Shown here: positions 10,115-18,681 of the stretch, piece after piece | How positions within the stretch are numbered: the stretch's first letter is position 1 | Layout: each line of letters opens with the position of its first letter | Notes under the pieces: generated by a model | What the model was told of the DNA's origin: nothing | Database searches by the model: none | The model's input: the letters and a program-made list of their open reading frames with translations, nothing else | Position numbers and translations under genes: made by a program | Assembly (NCBI GenBank): GCA_018613035.1 | Contig: JAGGRA010000031.1 | Location: 73,284-137,283, forward strand | Direction of reading: 5' to 3' | Origin: Pseudomonas sp. ISL-84 | GTDB taxonomy: Bacteria > Bacillota > Bacilli > Bacillales > Cytobacillaceae | DNA length: 64,000 nucleotides

Positions 10115-10401
10115 GATTTCACTCCTATTTTAAAATTTTGTTTCTTTTTTCACCGGCTAAAGGCTCTTACGAACCAAATATCGAATTTCGCGGATATCCC
10201 GTTTTATTTTCCCAAGAAATGCTGGTTTGCCTATCTGCAAGCATGATTCAGCTGCTTTTTCCCCTGAATATGATGAAGAATGCTTATAATCGACCACAAT
10301 TGGAACTCTTTCGGTCCTCTTCTCTCCAAACTTCTCCAGTTCAGGGGCGGATTGGAACCGCCTTCTGAGAATTCCTGCCACTAAATTTGAGCGCCCGCAA
10401 A
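10115..10401. other. Intergenic stretch without a recognised feature
   Basis: Only weak open frames are present on both strands, none with a ribosome site. A 106-codon minus-strand frame has no homology I can recall. It could be decayed coding sequence, but nothing supports a call. Confidence 0.3.
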
Positions 10402-10424
10402 GAAAAGAGTCCCCGAAGGAACCC
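10402..10424 (-). terminator. Terminator of the thiolase operon
   Basis: On the minus strand GGGTTCC, a TTCG-type loop and GGGACTC form a stem with two G-U pairs, followed by TTTTC, directly after the thiolase stop codon. Confidence 0.6.
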
Positions 10425-10425
10425 T

Positions 10426-11604
10426 TTATTCGTATGTTTCCACAAAAACTGTAGCACCCATGCCGCCGCCGACACACAAGGATGCAATCCCTTTTTGTCC
10501 GCCTCTTCTTTTCAATTCGTGGACAAGGCTAACGACAAGGCGGGCACCAGTACAGCCGATTGGATGACCCAGGCTGATTCCGCTGCCGTTTACATTGACT
10601 TTGTCGCGATTCAAACCAAGTTCTTTTTCAACTGCGAGGTATTGTGCAGCAAAAGCTTCATTAACTTCAATCAAGTCTGCATCCTCAAGTGACCATTCTA
10701 CGTGGGCAAGTCCTTTTTTCACAGCCGGAACCGGGCCTCTTCCCATGACTTTTGGATCTACTCCTGCTACTGAGAAGCCAACGATTTTAGCTAGTGGCAC
10801 TAAGCCTTTTTCCAGCGCCAGCTCTTCAGGCATCAGAACAAGCGCTGCTCCGCCATCATTTAGGCTGGATGCATTCCCTGCCGTAACGGATCCACCCTTT
10901 CTGAATACAGGCTTCAAACCGCTTAGTTTATCGGCAGTTAAATCACTGCGAGGGTTTTCATCCTTTGTAACAATGACTTCCCCTTTCCGGTTTTTCACTT
11001 TAATTGGAATGATTTGCGAGTCAAAATAACCGTTTTCAATTGCATGCAAAGCTCTTTCATGGCTCAGCAAAGCAATTTCATCCTGTTCTTCTCTTGTGAT
11101 GCCATGGATTTCTGCCAGGTTTTCAGCAGTCTCCCCCATCATAATATGATGGATCGGATCCTCCAAAATTTCCCACACTGTATCTGTTACTTGCCCATGC
11201 TGCATGCGGGCTCCCCAGCGATGCTGCTTTAATGTATAAGGGCTGGAGCTCATTGCTTCAACTCCGCCTGCAATGACGATATCTGACATGCCCGACTGAA
11301 TTTGCAGCGCAGCAGAAATAATCGCCTGCATACCTGAAGCACATTGTCTTTGTACAGTGAACCCGGTTGTCGTATCATCAAAGCCTGCAAGCAAAGCAGC
11401 TGTTCTTGCCGTATTTGGCTCATCCGTGCGCTGAATGCAATGGCCTAAAATGACCTCATCCACCTCATTGCTTTGCAATCCGCTTCTCTCCGCTGCTTCT
11501 TTTAAAGCCGGAACAATTAAATCAGTCGGAAGAAGATCCTTAAAGGCTCCGCCAAATGTTCCGACTGGTGTCCTGACAGCTGATGTTATTACTACACTTC
11601 TCAT
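10426..11604 (-). CDS. Acetyl-CoA C-acetyltransferase (thiolase)
   Basis: Thiolase of 392 residues that condenses two acetyl-CoA to acetoacetyl-CoA or runs the reverse cleavage. All catalytic residues are present: nucleophile C88 in QRQCASG, H347 in GHPIGCTGA and C377 in SLCVGGGMG. Length and sequence match AtoB/ThlA/PhaA-type biosynthetic thiolases. It follows an acetoacetyl-CoA/3-oxoacyl reductase in the same direction with a gap of about 60 bp, which suggests a short-chain 3-hydroxyacyl-CoA pathway such as polyhydroxybutyrate precursor supply or beta-oxidation. GAGGTG lies before the ATG. Confidence 0.95.
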   Translation of the reverse strand: MRSVVITSAVRTPVGTFGGAFKDLLPTDLIVPALKEAAERSGLQSNEVDEVILGHCIQRTDEPNTARTAALLAGFDDTTTGFTVQRQCASGMQAIISAALQIQSGMSDIVIAGGVEAMSSSPYTLKQHRWGARMQHGQVTDTVWEILEDPIHHIMMGETAENLAEIHGITREEQDEIALLSHERALHAIENGYFDSQIIPIKVKNRKGEVIVTKDENPRSDLTADKLSGLKPVFRKGGSVTAGNASSLNDGGAALVLMPEELALEKGLVPLAKIVGFSVAGVDPKVMGRGPVPAVKKGLAHVEWSLEDADLIEVNEAFAAQYLAVEKELGLNRDKVNVNGSGISLGHPIGCTGARLVVSLVHELKRRGGQKGIASLCVGGGMGATVFVETYE

Positions 11605-11665
11605 CCTTTTTCACCTCGTTTGTTATCCTCAGCCACAGTTCCGAGCATCCTCTCGAAACCGGGTG

Positions 11666-12406
11666 TTACATCATTATTCCGCCATCTACATGAAGGACAG
11701 TTCCATTAACATAATCTGATTCATCGGAAGCAAGGAACAAATATGCGCTGGCAATGTCTTCAGGATTTCCAAGCCTCCCAAGCGGGACCATTCCTTTCAT
11801 TTGCCCGATAACCTTTTCTGGAACCTTTGCTGTCATACCGGTTGCAATAAATCCAGGAGCAACTGCATTCACATTGATTCCTTTTCTCCCCAATTCCTTT
11901 GCCCATGTCTTAGTCATGCCGACTACCCCAGCTTTTGCTGCTGCGTAGTTTGTTTGTCCAATATTTCCATAGACTCCGGAAACAGATGAAGTATTGATAA
12001 TTTTTCCGCCTCCCTGCTCCACCATTTCCGGAAGGACTGCTTGAGTGCAGTGAAATACACCAGAAAGGTTGACATCCAAAACTGCCTGAAAATCTTCAGC
12101 AGATAGTTTCGATAGCATCCCATCTCTTGTAATTCCTGCATTATTTACTAAAATATCAATTTTTCCAAATGTCTCTTTTACGGCTTCAACCATTTGGTCA
12201 ATACTTTGCCTATCTGCCACATTTACCTGGAAAAATTCTACGTTAAATCCTTTATCTTTTAGCACCTGTGCTCTTGGTTTTCCAAGGTCAGCATTATAAT
12301 CCGCCATAGCTACCGAAGCTCCTTCACTGGCAAATCTTTCTGCAGCTGCAAGGCCAATACCGTTGGCGGCTCCGGTTATAATGGCTGTTTTCCCTTTAAG
12401 CCTCAT
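11666..12406 (-). CDS. SDR-family 3-oxoacyl-(ACP or CoA) reductase, FabG/PhaB-like
   Basis: Short-chain dehydrogenase of 246 residues using NAD(P)H. Cofactor motif TGAANGIG is at residues 11-18, NNAG at 88-91, and the catalytic set S141, Y154, K158 is intact in the NTSSVSG and QTNYAAAKAG segments. The C terminus YVNGTVLHVDGG is FabG-like. Position directly upstream of a thiolase suggests it reduces acetoacetyl-CoA rather than acting as the housekeeping FabG. Its ATG lies inside the last codons of the broken hydrolase upstream (GATGAGGCTTAA), a relic of translational coupling. Confidence 0.92.
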   Translation of the reverse strand: MRLKGKTAIITGAANGIGLAAAERFASEGASVAMADYNADLGKPRAQVLKDKGFNVEFFQVNVADRQSIDQMVEAVKETFGKIDILVNNAGITRDGMLSKLSAEDFQAVLDVNLSGVFHCTQAVLPEMVEQGGGKIINTSSVSGVYGNIGQTNYAAAKAGVVGMTKTWAKELGRKGINVNAVAPGFIATGMTAKVPEKVIGQMKGMVPLGRLGNPEDIASAYLFLASDESDYVNGTVLHVDGGIMM

Positions 12407-12580
12407 CTATTGCACCCCCGTTATTATTCAAAAATTCCGACATCACACAAAGCAGCTGATCTATATCATCGATCGGCGGCGAATGTCCGCAATCTTTTAA
12501 TTCGACAAAGCTTGCATTTTCTCCTATGTGTTCGATTATTTCTTCAGCCATTTGTTTAGGAATGACCACATCCGTGAACT
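12396..12580 (-). pseudogene. C-terminal remnant of an alpha/beta hydrolase
   Basis: On the minus strand an open stretch reads FTDVVIPKQM, then FVELKDCGHSPP and SEFL, ending in TAA that overlaps the reductase start. This is the typical end of an alpha/beta hydrolase, with the acid Asp before VVIP and the catalytic His in GHSPP. No N-terminal half, nucleophile elbow or start codon exists upstream: an in-frame TAG precedes the homology at about 12581. The 5' part has been deleted. Intact relatives probably have a three-gene hydrolase-reductase-thiolase operon. Confidence 0.8.
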
Positions 12581-12782
12581 AACACCGCGCACAACGCCCA
12601 TTATGCTCCTATCAACACGGCCCCAAAACAAAGCCAATTAGCTTTGAACCCAGCATAAAAAAAGGCTGTTACAAATGAGTTACACCACGAACATGTTATG
12701 GTAATTTTTTGAATCGGTTTAATACCCGCTAAAAAAGGCTAAGAAATATAAAACAAATGACGGCAAGTTGAAAGGAGCAATC

Positions 12783-13112
12783 ATGATGAAAGTTGTTTAT
12801 GGCTTAATGACTCAAAACGGAGATGCCCAGGAATTGTTATGGGATCTGGGCTTTTGGGAGAGCGAAGAATCCGCCAGGGAATATTTAAGTACAGAAATGT
12901 CCAATACGCGCGGAATTACAGTTGAACCGATTAACATTAATGATCCTATACCGGTCTCACCAGAGGAAATAGAAGAAAACGAAATGGTTGCCTGCTCCCT
13001 GTGCGGAATTCAATATAACCGGGAAGATGTCAATATGACTGATTATGATGAAAATGTTTGTGTTAATTGTGAGCCTGAATATAGGGAGAATCCTAATTTG
13101 CATGTTATCTAA
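12783..13112 (+). CDS. Conserved-looking protein with C-terminal zinc-ribbon motif
   Basis: I do not recognise a named family. The protein (about 109 residues) has an acidic N-terminal domain and a C-terminal C-x2-C-x18-C-x2-C pattern (CSLC ... CVNC) that would bind one zinc ion. Two adjacent ATG codons (12783 and 12786) follow GGAG at 5 and 8 nt; a longer TTG start overlaps that ribosome site and is unlikely. Single gene, ended by a strong terminator shared with the signal peptidase gene. Possible roles include protein or nucleic-acid binding. Confidence 0.75.
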   Translation: MMKVVYGLMTQNGDAQELLWDLGFWESEESAREYLSTEMSNTRGITVEPININDPIPVSPEEIEENEMVACSLCGIQYNREDVNMTDYDENVCVNCEPEYRENPNLHVI

Positions 13113-13163
13113 AAATTATTGTTTTTAGGACCGTCCTAGTTATTTTCAGAATCTAAGCATTAT

Positions 13164-13196
13164 AAAAAAAGGACTCGAATTTTATCGAGTCCTTTT
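13164..13196. terminator. Bidirectional terminator
   Basis: GGACTCGA (13171-13178) and TCGAGTCC (13185-13192) form a perfect stem with flanking A and T runs between convergent genes. Confidence 0.88.
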
Positions 13197-13231
13197 GCCG
13201 TTCAAAGTCACAATGAATTTTAATAGCTAAT

Positions 13232-13786
13232 TTAAAAAGAAGCGTCCATTTCATCAAGCGGCCAGTAGCGCAGATTAACTTTTCCAACAACCTGCTCCGC
13301 TGAAATAAACCCAAAGTGGCGGCTGTCCCAGCTTCCGAGACGGTTATCCCCCATCACAAACAGCTTACCCTCCGGAACTGCTTCCGCGCCTGTCATTTCT
13401 CTAAGAGTGAAATCGCCTGTCAGCCTGCCGCCAAGTGCATCTTTCCGGTATTTTTCCAAATATGGCTCATCCACTTTTTTGCCATTGATATAAAGTTCAT
13501 CATTGCGGTATTCTATTTTATCTCCTGGGAGCCCAATAACTCTTTTTACAAAGTCCTCTTTATCATTATGATGAAATACAATGACGTCAAAACGATCCAA
13601 ATCGCTGGCCTGATAGCCAATTTTATTAACAATTAGCTTATTCCCATCCTGAAGTGTTGGCATCATGGATTCACCTTCCACCACATAATTGGAGAAGAAA
13701 AAAGTCCGTATAAAAGCAAAGATAATTATGCCGATAGCAAAAGCCTTTATCCATTCTGCCCCTTCTTTTTTCAATTCTTCCTTCAC
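13232..13786 (-). CDS. lepB: Signal peptidase I
   Basis: Type I signal peptidase of 184 residues that removes signal peptides from secreted proteins at the outer face of the membrane. One N-terminal transmembrane helix spans about residues 14-31. Catalytic Ser40 lies in GESMMPTL and Lys81 in DFVKRVIGLPGD, and the late box MGDNRLGSWDSRHFG is present. It starts at GTG with GGGGGAG seven bases upstream. It lies 31 bp after a TVP38 gene in the same order as yhjE-sipV in B. subtilis, so it is probably the SipV-type paralogue. Confidence 0.96.
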   Translation of the reverse strand: MKEELKKEGAEWIKAFAIGIIIFAFIRTFFFSNYVVEGESMMPTLQDGNKLIVNKIGYQASDLDRFDVIVFHHNDKEDFVKRVIGLPGDKIEYRNDELYINGKKVDEPYLEKYRKDALGGRLTGDFTLREMTGAEAVPEGKLFVMGDNRLGSWDSRHFGFISAEQVVGKVNLRYWPLDEMDASF

Positions 13787-13817
13787 ACTGCATCTCCCCC
13801 AATGCTTTCTAGAATCG

Positions 13818-14438
13818 CTATTCTTTATGAGTGCGATCTTTTTCTACGCTCATATTCATTTTTATTTCAATGATTTTGCCCACATACCAAAGAATAAAAA
13901 TAACCAGCGCAACAATGGCTGACCGAATTGGCTGTGTCACTAAGGACCTTATGTCATAGCCAACAAAGCTAATTGTAAAAATCATAACCATTTTACCTGT
14001 CAGGACAGCCAGCATATATTGAGCAATGCTGATGTTTGAAAGGCCTGCGACGATATTGACAACAGCAGATGGAGTAAACGGAAAGCAAAGTAAAATGAAC
14101 AAAGGGCCGAATCCATGCTTTTCCACCCAGCTCATCAGCTTTTGCACCTTTTGGTGCTTTTTCAAAACCCGCAGTATTCTTTTCTGTCCGTATTTGCGGA
14201 TTAGCAAGAAAACGATTAGGGCTCCCGCTACAGCACCTATCCAGGAATACAAGAAACCAAGCCAGAGGCCGAATGCGCTTGCGTTTGCCATAACAAATAA
14301 AAACAGCGGCAGAAACGGCAGAAACGCTTCAAGCATAGGCAGCAGGATGCCTGGGAGGGGGCCAAAAGAGCGATATTCCTGAATTAAATCCATTATGTTT
14401 TCCAATGTAAACCAGTCTTTGAACAGTTCAAAATCCAT
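13818..14438 (-). CDS. yhjE: TVP38/TMEM64 (VTT domain) membrane protein, YhjE-like
   Basis: Polytopic membrane protein of 206 residues with a VTT/SNARE-associated domain (FCFPFTPSAVVNIVAGLSNIS region, residues about 118-140). DedA-like relatives act in lipid scrambling or membrane homeostasis, but the role of YhjE is not established. AAGGAG precedes the ATG. The order yhjE then signal peptidase is as in B. subtilis. Confidence 0.85.
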   Translation of the reverse strand: MDFELFKDWFTLENIMDLIQEYRSFGPLPGILLPMLEAFLPFLPLFLFVMANASAFGLWLGFLYSWIGAVAGALIVFLLIRKYGQKRILRVLKKHQKVQKLMSWVEKHGFGPLFILLCFPFTPSAVVNIVAGLSNISIAQYMLAVLTGKMVMIFTISFVGYDIRSLVTQPIRSAIVALVIFILWYVGKIIEIKMNMSVEKDRTHKE

Positions 14439-14599
14439 TTAGTATTTCTCCTTGTACATATGCGGCGAGCAGCTTTTTATAAGTCATAACGCAAATCCCC
14501 GTTTTTAAAAAGGGCAATTTCCTCTATTTTTACCACTTACCCTTTTATTGTACACCTAATCAGCAAAAAAAGAGTAAATCGAACTCCCGGCTCTTTCTA

Positions 14600-15535
14600 T
14601 TATTTTGAGAGAAATTCATGAATAGCTGCTTTGTTTTCCTCCAGATTAATCGCCAGTACAGCAGCCCCATTGATCCTCTGATTTTCAAATGTGCCATCAA
14701 CAGGAACACGGAGAGTTTCCACATTCCTGCTATCTTTAGAAATAAAGTCTTTCCCAATGTACAGCATATCTCCTGTATCCATATTAGTATTTACGAAAGG
14801 TGTTACAACCCCTATCAGTTTCGGCAGCTTTGTAATGGTTTGGAAGCTGGTAAACTGGCTGGCAACTTCCTTCATCACTTTCTGCTGACGCTCTACTCTT
14901 CCAAAATCACCCACTGCATCCTGCCTGAATCTTACATAGCCGAGAAGATGCTCGCCATCCAGGCGCTGCAAACCTGGTTCCAGAGTAACTCCAATATTGG
15001 CGGACATTCTTTTTTCAACGTCAATTTCTACTCCTCTTGGGAAGGCCTCATCAATCAAATGGACAAAGCCCTCGAAATCCACAATAGAATAATATTGAGT
15101 ATCTAAATCAAAGTTTTCCTTCAGCGTTTGCCTTAATAGCTCTGGCCCGCCATATGCCAGTGCTGCATTTATCCTATTTTGTCCGTGGCCCGGGATGTCT
15201 ACATACATATCCCTCATAAAGGAAAGAAGTTTATATGTGCCCTTATCGGGATGATATTGGGCAACCATAATTGTATCTGCCCTCGATTTTTCTTCCCCCC
15301 TGGCGTCACTTCCTAATATCAATATATTCGTTCCACCGTACTGATCCTTTTCTCCATTAAACTCAAATTCTTCTGTCTCTATATTTGCTTCACCTTTTGA
15401 TTGGGAAACCCCCTGCTTAAATTGGAAATAAGAATAAGCAAGTGTCCCTGCAAACAACAGAAACAGAATTAAGAGAAACGATTTCCATTTCCTCTTCTTT
15501 TTCTGCTTTTTATATTCATGTCTTTCAGATCTCAT
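14600..15535 (-). CDS. LCP family protein (LytR-CpsA-Psr), cell-wall polymer transferase
   Basis: Membrane-anchored enzyme of 311 residues that attaches wall teichoic acid or other anionic polymers to peptidoglycan. A basic cytoplasmic start is followed by one transmembrane helix (about 18-36) and the extracellular LCP domain, with GSDARG near residue 75, SFMRDMYVDIPG near 104, INAALAYGG near 122, and RFRQDAVGDFGRVERQQ near 200; the conserved Arg and Asp residues that bind the polyprenyl phosphate are present. It resembles B. subtilis TagT/TagU/TagV. Monocistronic. No regulator role should be read from the old name LytR. Confidence 0.93.
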   Translation of the reverse strand: MRSERHEYKKQKKKRKWKSFLLILFLLFAGTLAYSYFQFKQGVSQSKGEANIETEEFEFNGEKDQYGGTNILILGSDARGEEKSRADTIMVAQYHPDKGTYKLLSFMRDMYVDIPGHGQNRINAALAYGGPELLRQTLKENFDLDTQYYSIVDFEGFVHLIDEAFPRGVEIDVEKRMSANIGVTLEPGLQRLDGEHLLGYVRFRQDAVGDFGRVERQQKVMKEVASQFTSFQTITKLPKLIGVVTPFVNTNMDTGDMLYIGKDFISKDSRNVETLRVPVDGTFENQRINGAAVLAINLEENKAAIHEFLSK

Positions 15536-15770
15536 AAAATTAAGTCCTTTCTTTAAAACAAAATGATAGTCCCGCTGGTTTGGCAGGCCGGGCTTTGAAG
15601 ATATGCTAAACAGACCTTCAAATATATTTGACTGATGTTCTTGTTAAAAAGTTTCGATATCGGTACTGGTATATCCTGTATACCCTTATAATTTGCAGAT
15701 GAATTACTTTCTTTGCAACTTATTTTGATAATCTTAAACCTTTGGGGCGGTTGGGCAGAAAAATTTAATT

Positions 15771-15870
15771 TCGTTGATATATCGGCTTTTTCGTTGATAT
15801 ATACAGTCTTTCGTTGATAAATTGAAAATTTCGTTGATATATCCATTTTTCCGTTGATTTCTATGCTTCC
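15771..15870. repeat. Five-unit array, exact 20-bp period (TCGTTGATAT)
   Basis: Five units begin at 15771, 15791, 15811, 15831 and 15851. Units 1, 2 and 4 start TCGTTGATATAT, unit 3 TCGTTGATAAAT and unit 5 CCGTTGATTT; the last 6-8 bases of each unit vary but tend to end in TT. The period is exactly two helical turns and is not a multiple of three, so it is not coding. It lies between the LCP gene start and the S9 peptidase end; the rest of 15536-15770 shows nothing I recognise. Confidence 0.9.
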
Positions 15871-15897
15871 TGTTCCAATTATTTCACAATTCAAACT

Positions 15898-15934
15898 AAA
15901 AAACCGCAAACCCGAAGGCCTGCGGCAATTTTTT
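15898..15934 (-). terminator. Terminator of the S9 peptidase gene
   Basis: CCGCA (15904-15908) pairs with TGCGG (15921-15925), flanked by T runs in both directions; it overlaps the stop codon of the peptidase. Confidence 0.75.
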
Positions 15935-17918
15935 ATAGGTATTGATCGAACCAGCCAGCAATATAGTTGAGACGGCTGATTCTTAGGTTAGGCTTCCCGC
16001 TTCTTGATAGTTCATGGTTCGATTCAGGGAAACGGATAAATTTAGCTGTTTTTTTACGATGCTTTAAAGCAATGAATAATTGCTCTGCCTGTTCAATCGG
16101 ACAGCGGTAATCTTTTTCACTATGAAGTATCAGCAATGGTGTATCCATTTCATTCACATAGGCAAGCGGAGAATGCTTCCATAGCTTATCAATATCATTC
16201 AAATTACTTTTAATTTGCCAATCCGTAAAATAATAGCCGATATCACTTACCCCGTAAAAGCTGATCCAGTTGGAGATAGAGCGCTGTGTGACTGCTGCCT
16301 TGAAGCGGTTTGTATGCCCAATAATCCAGTTGGTCATAAAGCCCCCATAGCTTCCACCTGTCACGCCAAGCCGGTCTTTATCAATAAAATCATAGTTTTC
16401 CAGCGCGTAATCAACTGCATCCATAATATCTTCATAATCTTTGCCGCCGTAATCTCCCCTTACAGCGTCAACAAACTGCTGGCCGTATCCATGGCTTCCT
16501 CTTGGGTTAATAAATAATACGGCATAGCCTTTTGCAGTAAGGCACTGAAATTCGTGGAAATAGGAATTGGCATACATCGCATGAGGCCCGCCGTGGATTT
16601 CCACTACAAGCGGAGCTTTGTCGCCATCCTGCAGATGGAGTGGCTTCATGATCCAGCCATGCAGATCCCAATCATCTGAAGATTTAAACTGAATCGGCTC
16701 TGCATCTGCAAGCTCCACCTTGCCCAAAAACTCTTCATTCACATTTGTCAGCTGTTCTAATTCTCCCGTTGGTACGTCCAGCAAAAATAAATCGCCAGGA
16801 TATGCAGGCTTGCTGATGGCTACGACTGCCTGGTTGATATTTCCGCCGGTAGTCAAACCATACACATGCTGCTGATCCAGAAGCGCCGGGTACAATTCGC
16901 CCTCCAAAGAGCCATAATAAACAACTGTATTGCCATTGTCCGTGGCCAGGAAATAAAAACTCCTGCTGTCCTCTGCCCAAAGAATTCCTGGTGTCACTAC
17001 ACCCTGCTGGAAATCTCCGATTGCATAATCCCCTGCCAAAATATCAGAATCCGCAGTCAGGCACTGTATGTTTTCAGTTTCAAGGCCGTAAATCCAAACC
17101 TTTGTATGTGTGGCATTTTCATATTCTCTTTCGTGTCCGAACATGCCCAGATATTTTCCATCTGGTGACCATGTAGCATTACCAAAATAACCTTTGCCGT
17201 TCGTTACCTTTTTCATTTCTTTTGTTTCAGGATTGACGAGATAAACATCGCTTACAAAAGAAAAATCTTTTTCTTCGCTTAAATCAGCCGTTACAGCCAC
17301 TGATTTTCCATCAGGGGACCAGCTTTGCACCTGATAGTCATGCTCACCTGAAGTTAGCTGTTCAATCATGCCAGTCTCTATATCTACAGCTGCCACTTGG
17401 CTGTATCTTCCGCTCCAAAATCCCTGAGCATCTGATTTGTGTTTCATTTTATCAATTTCAAGCGGAACCGGCTTCTCATCTTGCTTTTCCTGTTTTTCCG
17501 CTTTCCCCGCTTCTTCATCTGGCTTCAAAGATACATTAAAAGCAAGCTTTTTTCCGTCCGGTGACCAAACAGGATTGGAAGCGCCATTTGTGCACTGGGT
17601 CAGCTGACGTGCTTCACCGCCTGTTATGTTCATAATATAAATCTGCGGTTTGCCGCTCCTATCGGAAACGAATGCAAGCGCTCGTCCATCCGGAGACCAG
17701 CGCGGTGAATGATTTTTATGTTCACCATACGTCCACTGGACTGGTTTATTCTTTTCGCTGGCATTTATATAGAATAAATTCGAGCTATATGTATTTTTAT
17801 CTTCTAGTATTTTCGTCTCAACATATACCAAACCGGACCCATCCGAGGATAGCTGCGGGTCGGCAACCGACTTTAACTCATAAAGATCTTCAGGTTGTAT
17901 TGCTCTCTTTTGTGTCAT
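15933..17918 (-). CDS. S9 family peptidase (acylaminoacyl peptidase/prolyl oligopeptidase type)
   Basis: Cytosolic serine peptidase of about 661 residues, similar to YuxL. The N-terminal two thirds are a beta-propeller with PD40 repeats (SPRWSPDGRALAF, NPVWSPDGKKLAF, QSWSPDGKSVAV, ATWSPDGKYLG). The C-terminal alpha/beta hydrolase domain has the Ser nucleophile in GGSYGGFM (about residue 520), Asp in HSEKDYRCP and His in PESNHELSR. No signal peptide. I prefer the ATG at 17918 (MTQKR) because the upstream in-frame ATG at 17927 abuts AGGAAGG with no spacing. Confidence 0.93.
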   Translation of the reverse strand: MTQKRAIQPEDLYELKSVADPQLSSDGSGLVYVETKILEDKNTYSSNLFYINASEKNKPVQWTYGEHKNHSPRWSPDGRALAFVSDRSGKPQIYIMNITGGEARQLTQCTNGASNPVWSPDGKKLAFNVSLKPDEEAGKAEKQEKQDEKPVPLEIDKMKHKSDAQGFWSGRYSQVAAVDIETGMIEQLTSGEHDYQVQSWSPDGKSVAVTADLSEEKDFSFVSDVYLVNPETKEMKKVTNGKGYFGNATWSPDGKYLGMFGHEREYENATHTKVWIYGLETENIQCLTADSDILAGDYAIGDFQQGVVTPGILWAEDSRSFYFLATDNGNTVVYYGSLEGELYPALLDQQHVYGLTTGGNINQAVVAISKPAYPGDLFLLDVPTGELEQLTNVNEEFLGKVELADAEPIQFKSSDDWDLHGWIMKPLHLQDGDKAPLVVEIHGGPHAMYANSYFHEFQCLTAKGYAVLFINPRGSHGYGQQFVDAVRGDYGGKDYEDIMDAVDYALENYDFIDKDRLGVTGGSYGGFMTNWIIGHTNRFKAAVTQRSISNWISFYGVSDIGYYFTDWQIKSNLNDIDKLWKHSPLAYVNEMDTPLLILHSEKDYRCPIEQAEQLFIALKHRKKTAKFIRFPESNHELSRSGKPNLRISRLNYIAGWFDQYL

Positions 17919-18189
17919 TTCTTCCATCCTTCCTAACTATGCTGTTCTACTTATTTCGACATTAGAAATAAAATCCCTTCTCATTCTGCTAATAGGTGAA
18001 ACTTTTTTTGCTAAATGGAAATGATGTGGATAGGGGGCTTTCACCTTATTCGACAAATAAAGGCTCTTGCAAGGAGAAGCTTTCCTTTGTAAAATTAAAT
18101 AGGAACACTTGTTCTGGAAAGATTATCTGGATGAAACTTGCAAGCTCGTGAAATAGCAGGCAACTTTTGATTAAGGGAGTAGAAAGATT

Positions 18190-18579
18190 ATGACGAGAAT
18201 TCCTGAGGAAGACCGTAACGTAATGGAACAGGCTATCTATTTGCCAATGGTATTAACTATTTTAAACCGTGATCTGATTGTTATTAATAAAAGTCCCTTC
18301 AAACTAAAACAGCCTTATCTTGATTTAGTTGAAGAAACCCTGAAAGTCATACAAAATGAACTATCAGAAGTCAAACGCTATATGAACAAAAACCAGCTCA
18401 AGGTTCATGAAATTAAACGAGATGACGCGTTTACCATGTTCATGTTTCTCTATAAAGGCTACGAGGAGCGTCATAATTACTTTAATCCCCGCATCCGCAA
18501 CAAAGTTCAGGAGCTAATGGTATATTATCTGTTTAAAAGGCATGTGACCGGAACTGGCAAAAACCTAAAAGCAAATTAA
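18190..18579 (+). CDS. yhjD: YhjD-like protein
   Basis: Small protein of 129 residues that begins MTRIPEEDRNVMEQAIYLPM and matches my recollection of B. subtilis YhjD, whose function is unknown. It is mostly helical and charged, with no transmembrane segment or recognised catalytic motif. AGGGAG lies about 10 nt before the ATG. Position next to comK and near yhjE agrees with B. subtilis gene order, which supports the assignment. Confidence 0.75.
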   Translation: MTRIPEEDRNVMEQAIYLPMVLTILNRDLIVINKSPFKLKQPYLDLVEETLKVIQNELSEVKRYMNKNQLKVHEIKRDDAFTMFMFLYKGYEERHNYFNPRIRNKVQELMVYYLFKRHVTGTGKNLKAN

Positions 18580-18681
18580 TTCGATAAATTTGTAATGGGA
18601 AGAGCCTGCTTTTAATATTGTAATATACACGGAAAAACAGAAGCATGAAAACATGCATGCTTCTCGCTTATCCTGCTATCC

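Noticed and set aside
10157-10477. 106-codon minus-strand frame after the thiolase
   Set aside because: It overlaps the thiolase end, has no ribosome site and no family I can recognise.
15771-15870. CRISPR array
   Set aside because: Repeats of 10-14 bp and spacers of 6-8 bp are far too short, and no cas genes are present in the window.
15553-15909. 118-codon minus-strand frame through the 20-bp array
   Set aside because: The repeat period is 20, so the reading frame shifts in each unit and the peptide shows no constant repeat; there is no ribosome site and it overlaps a terminator.
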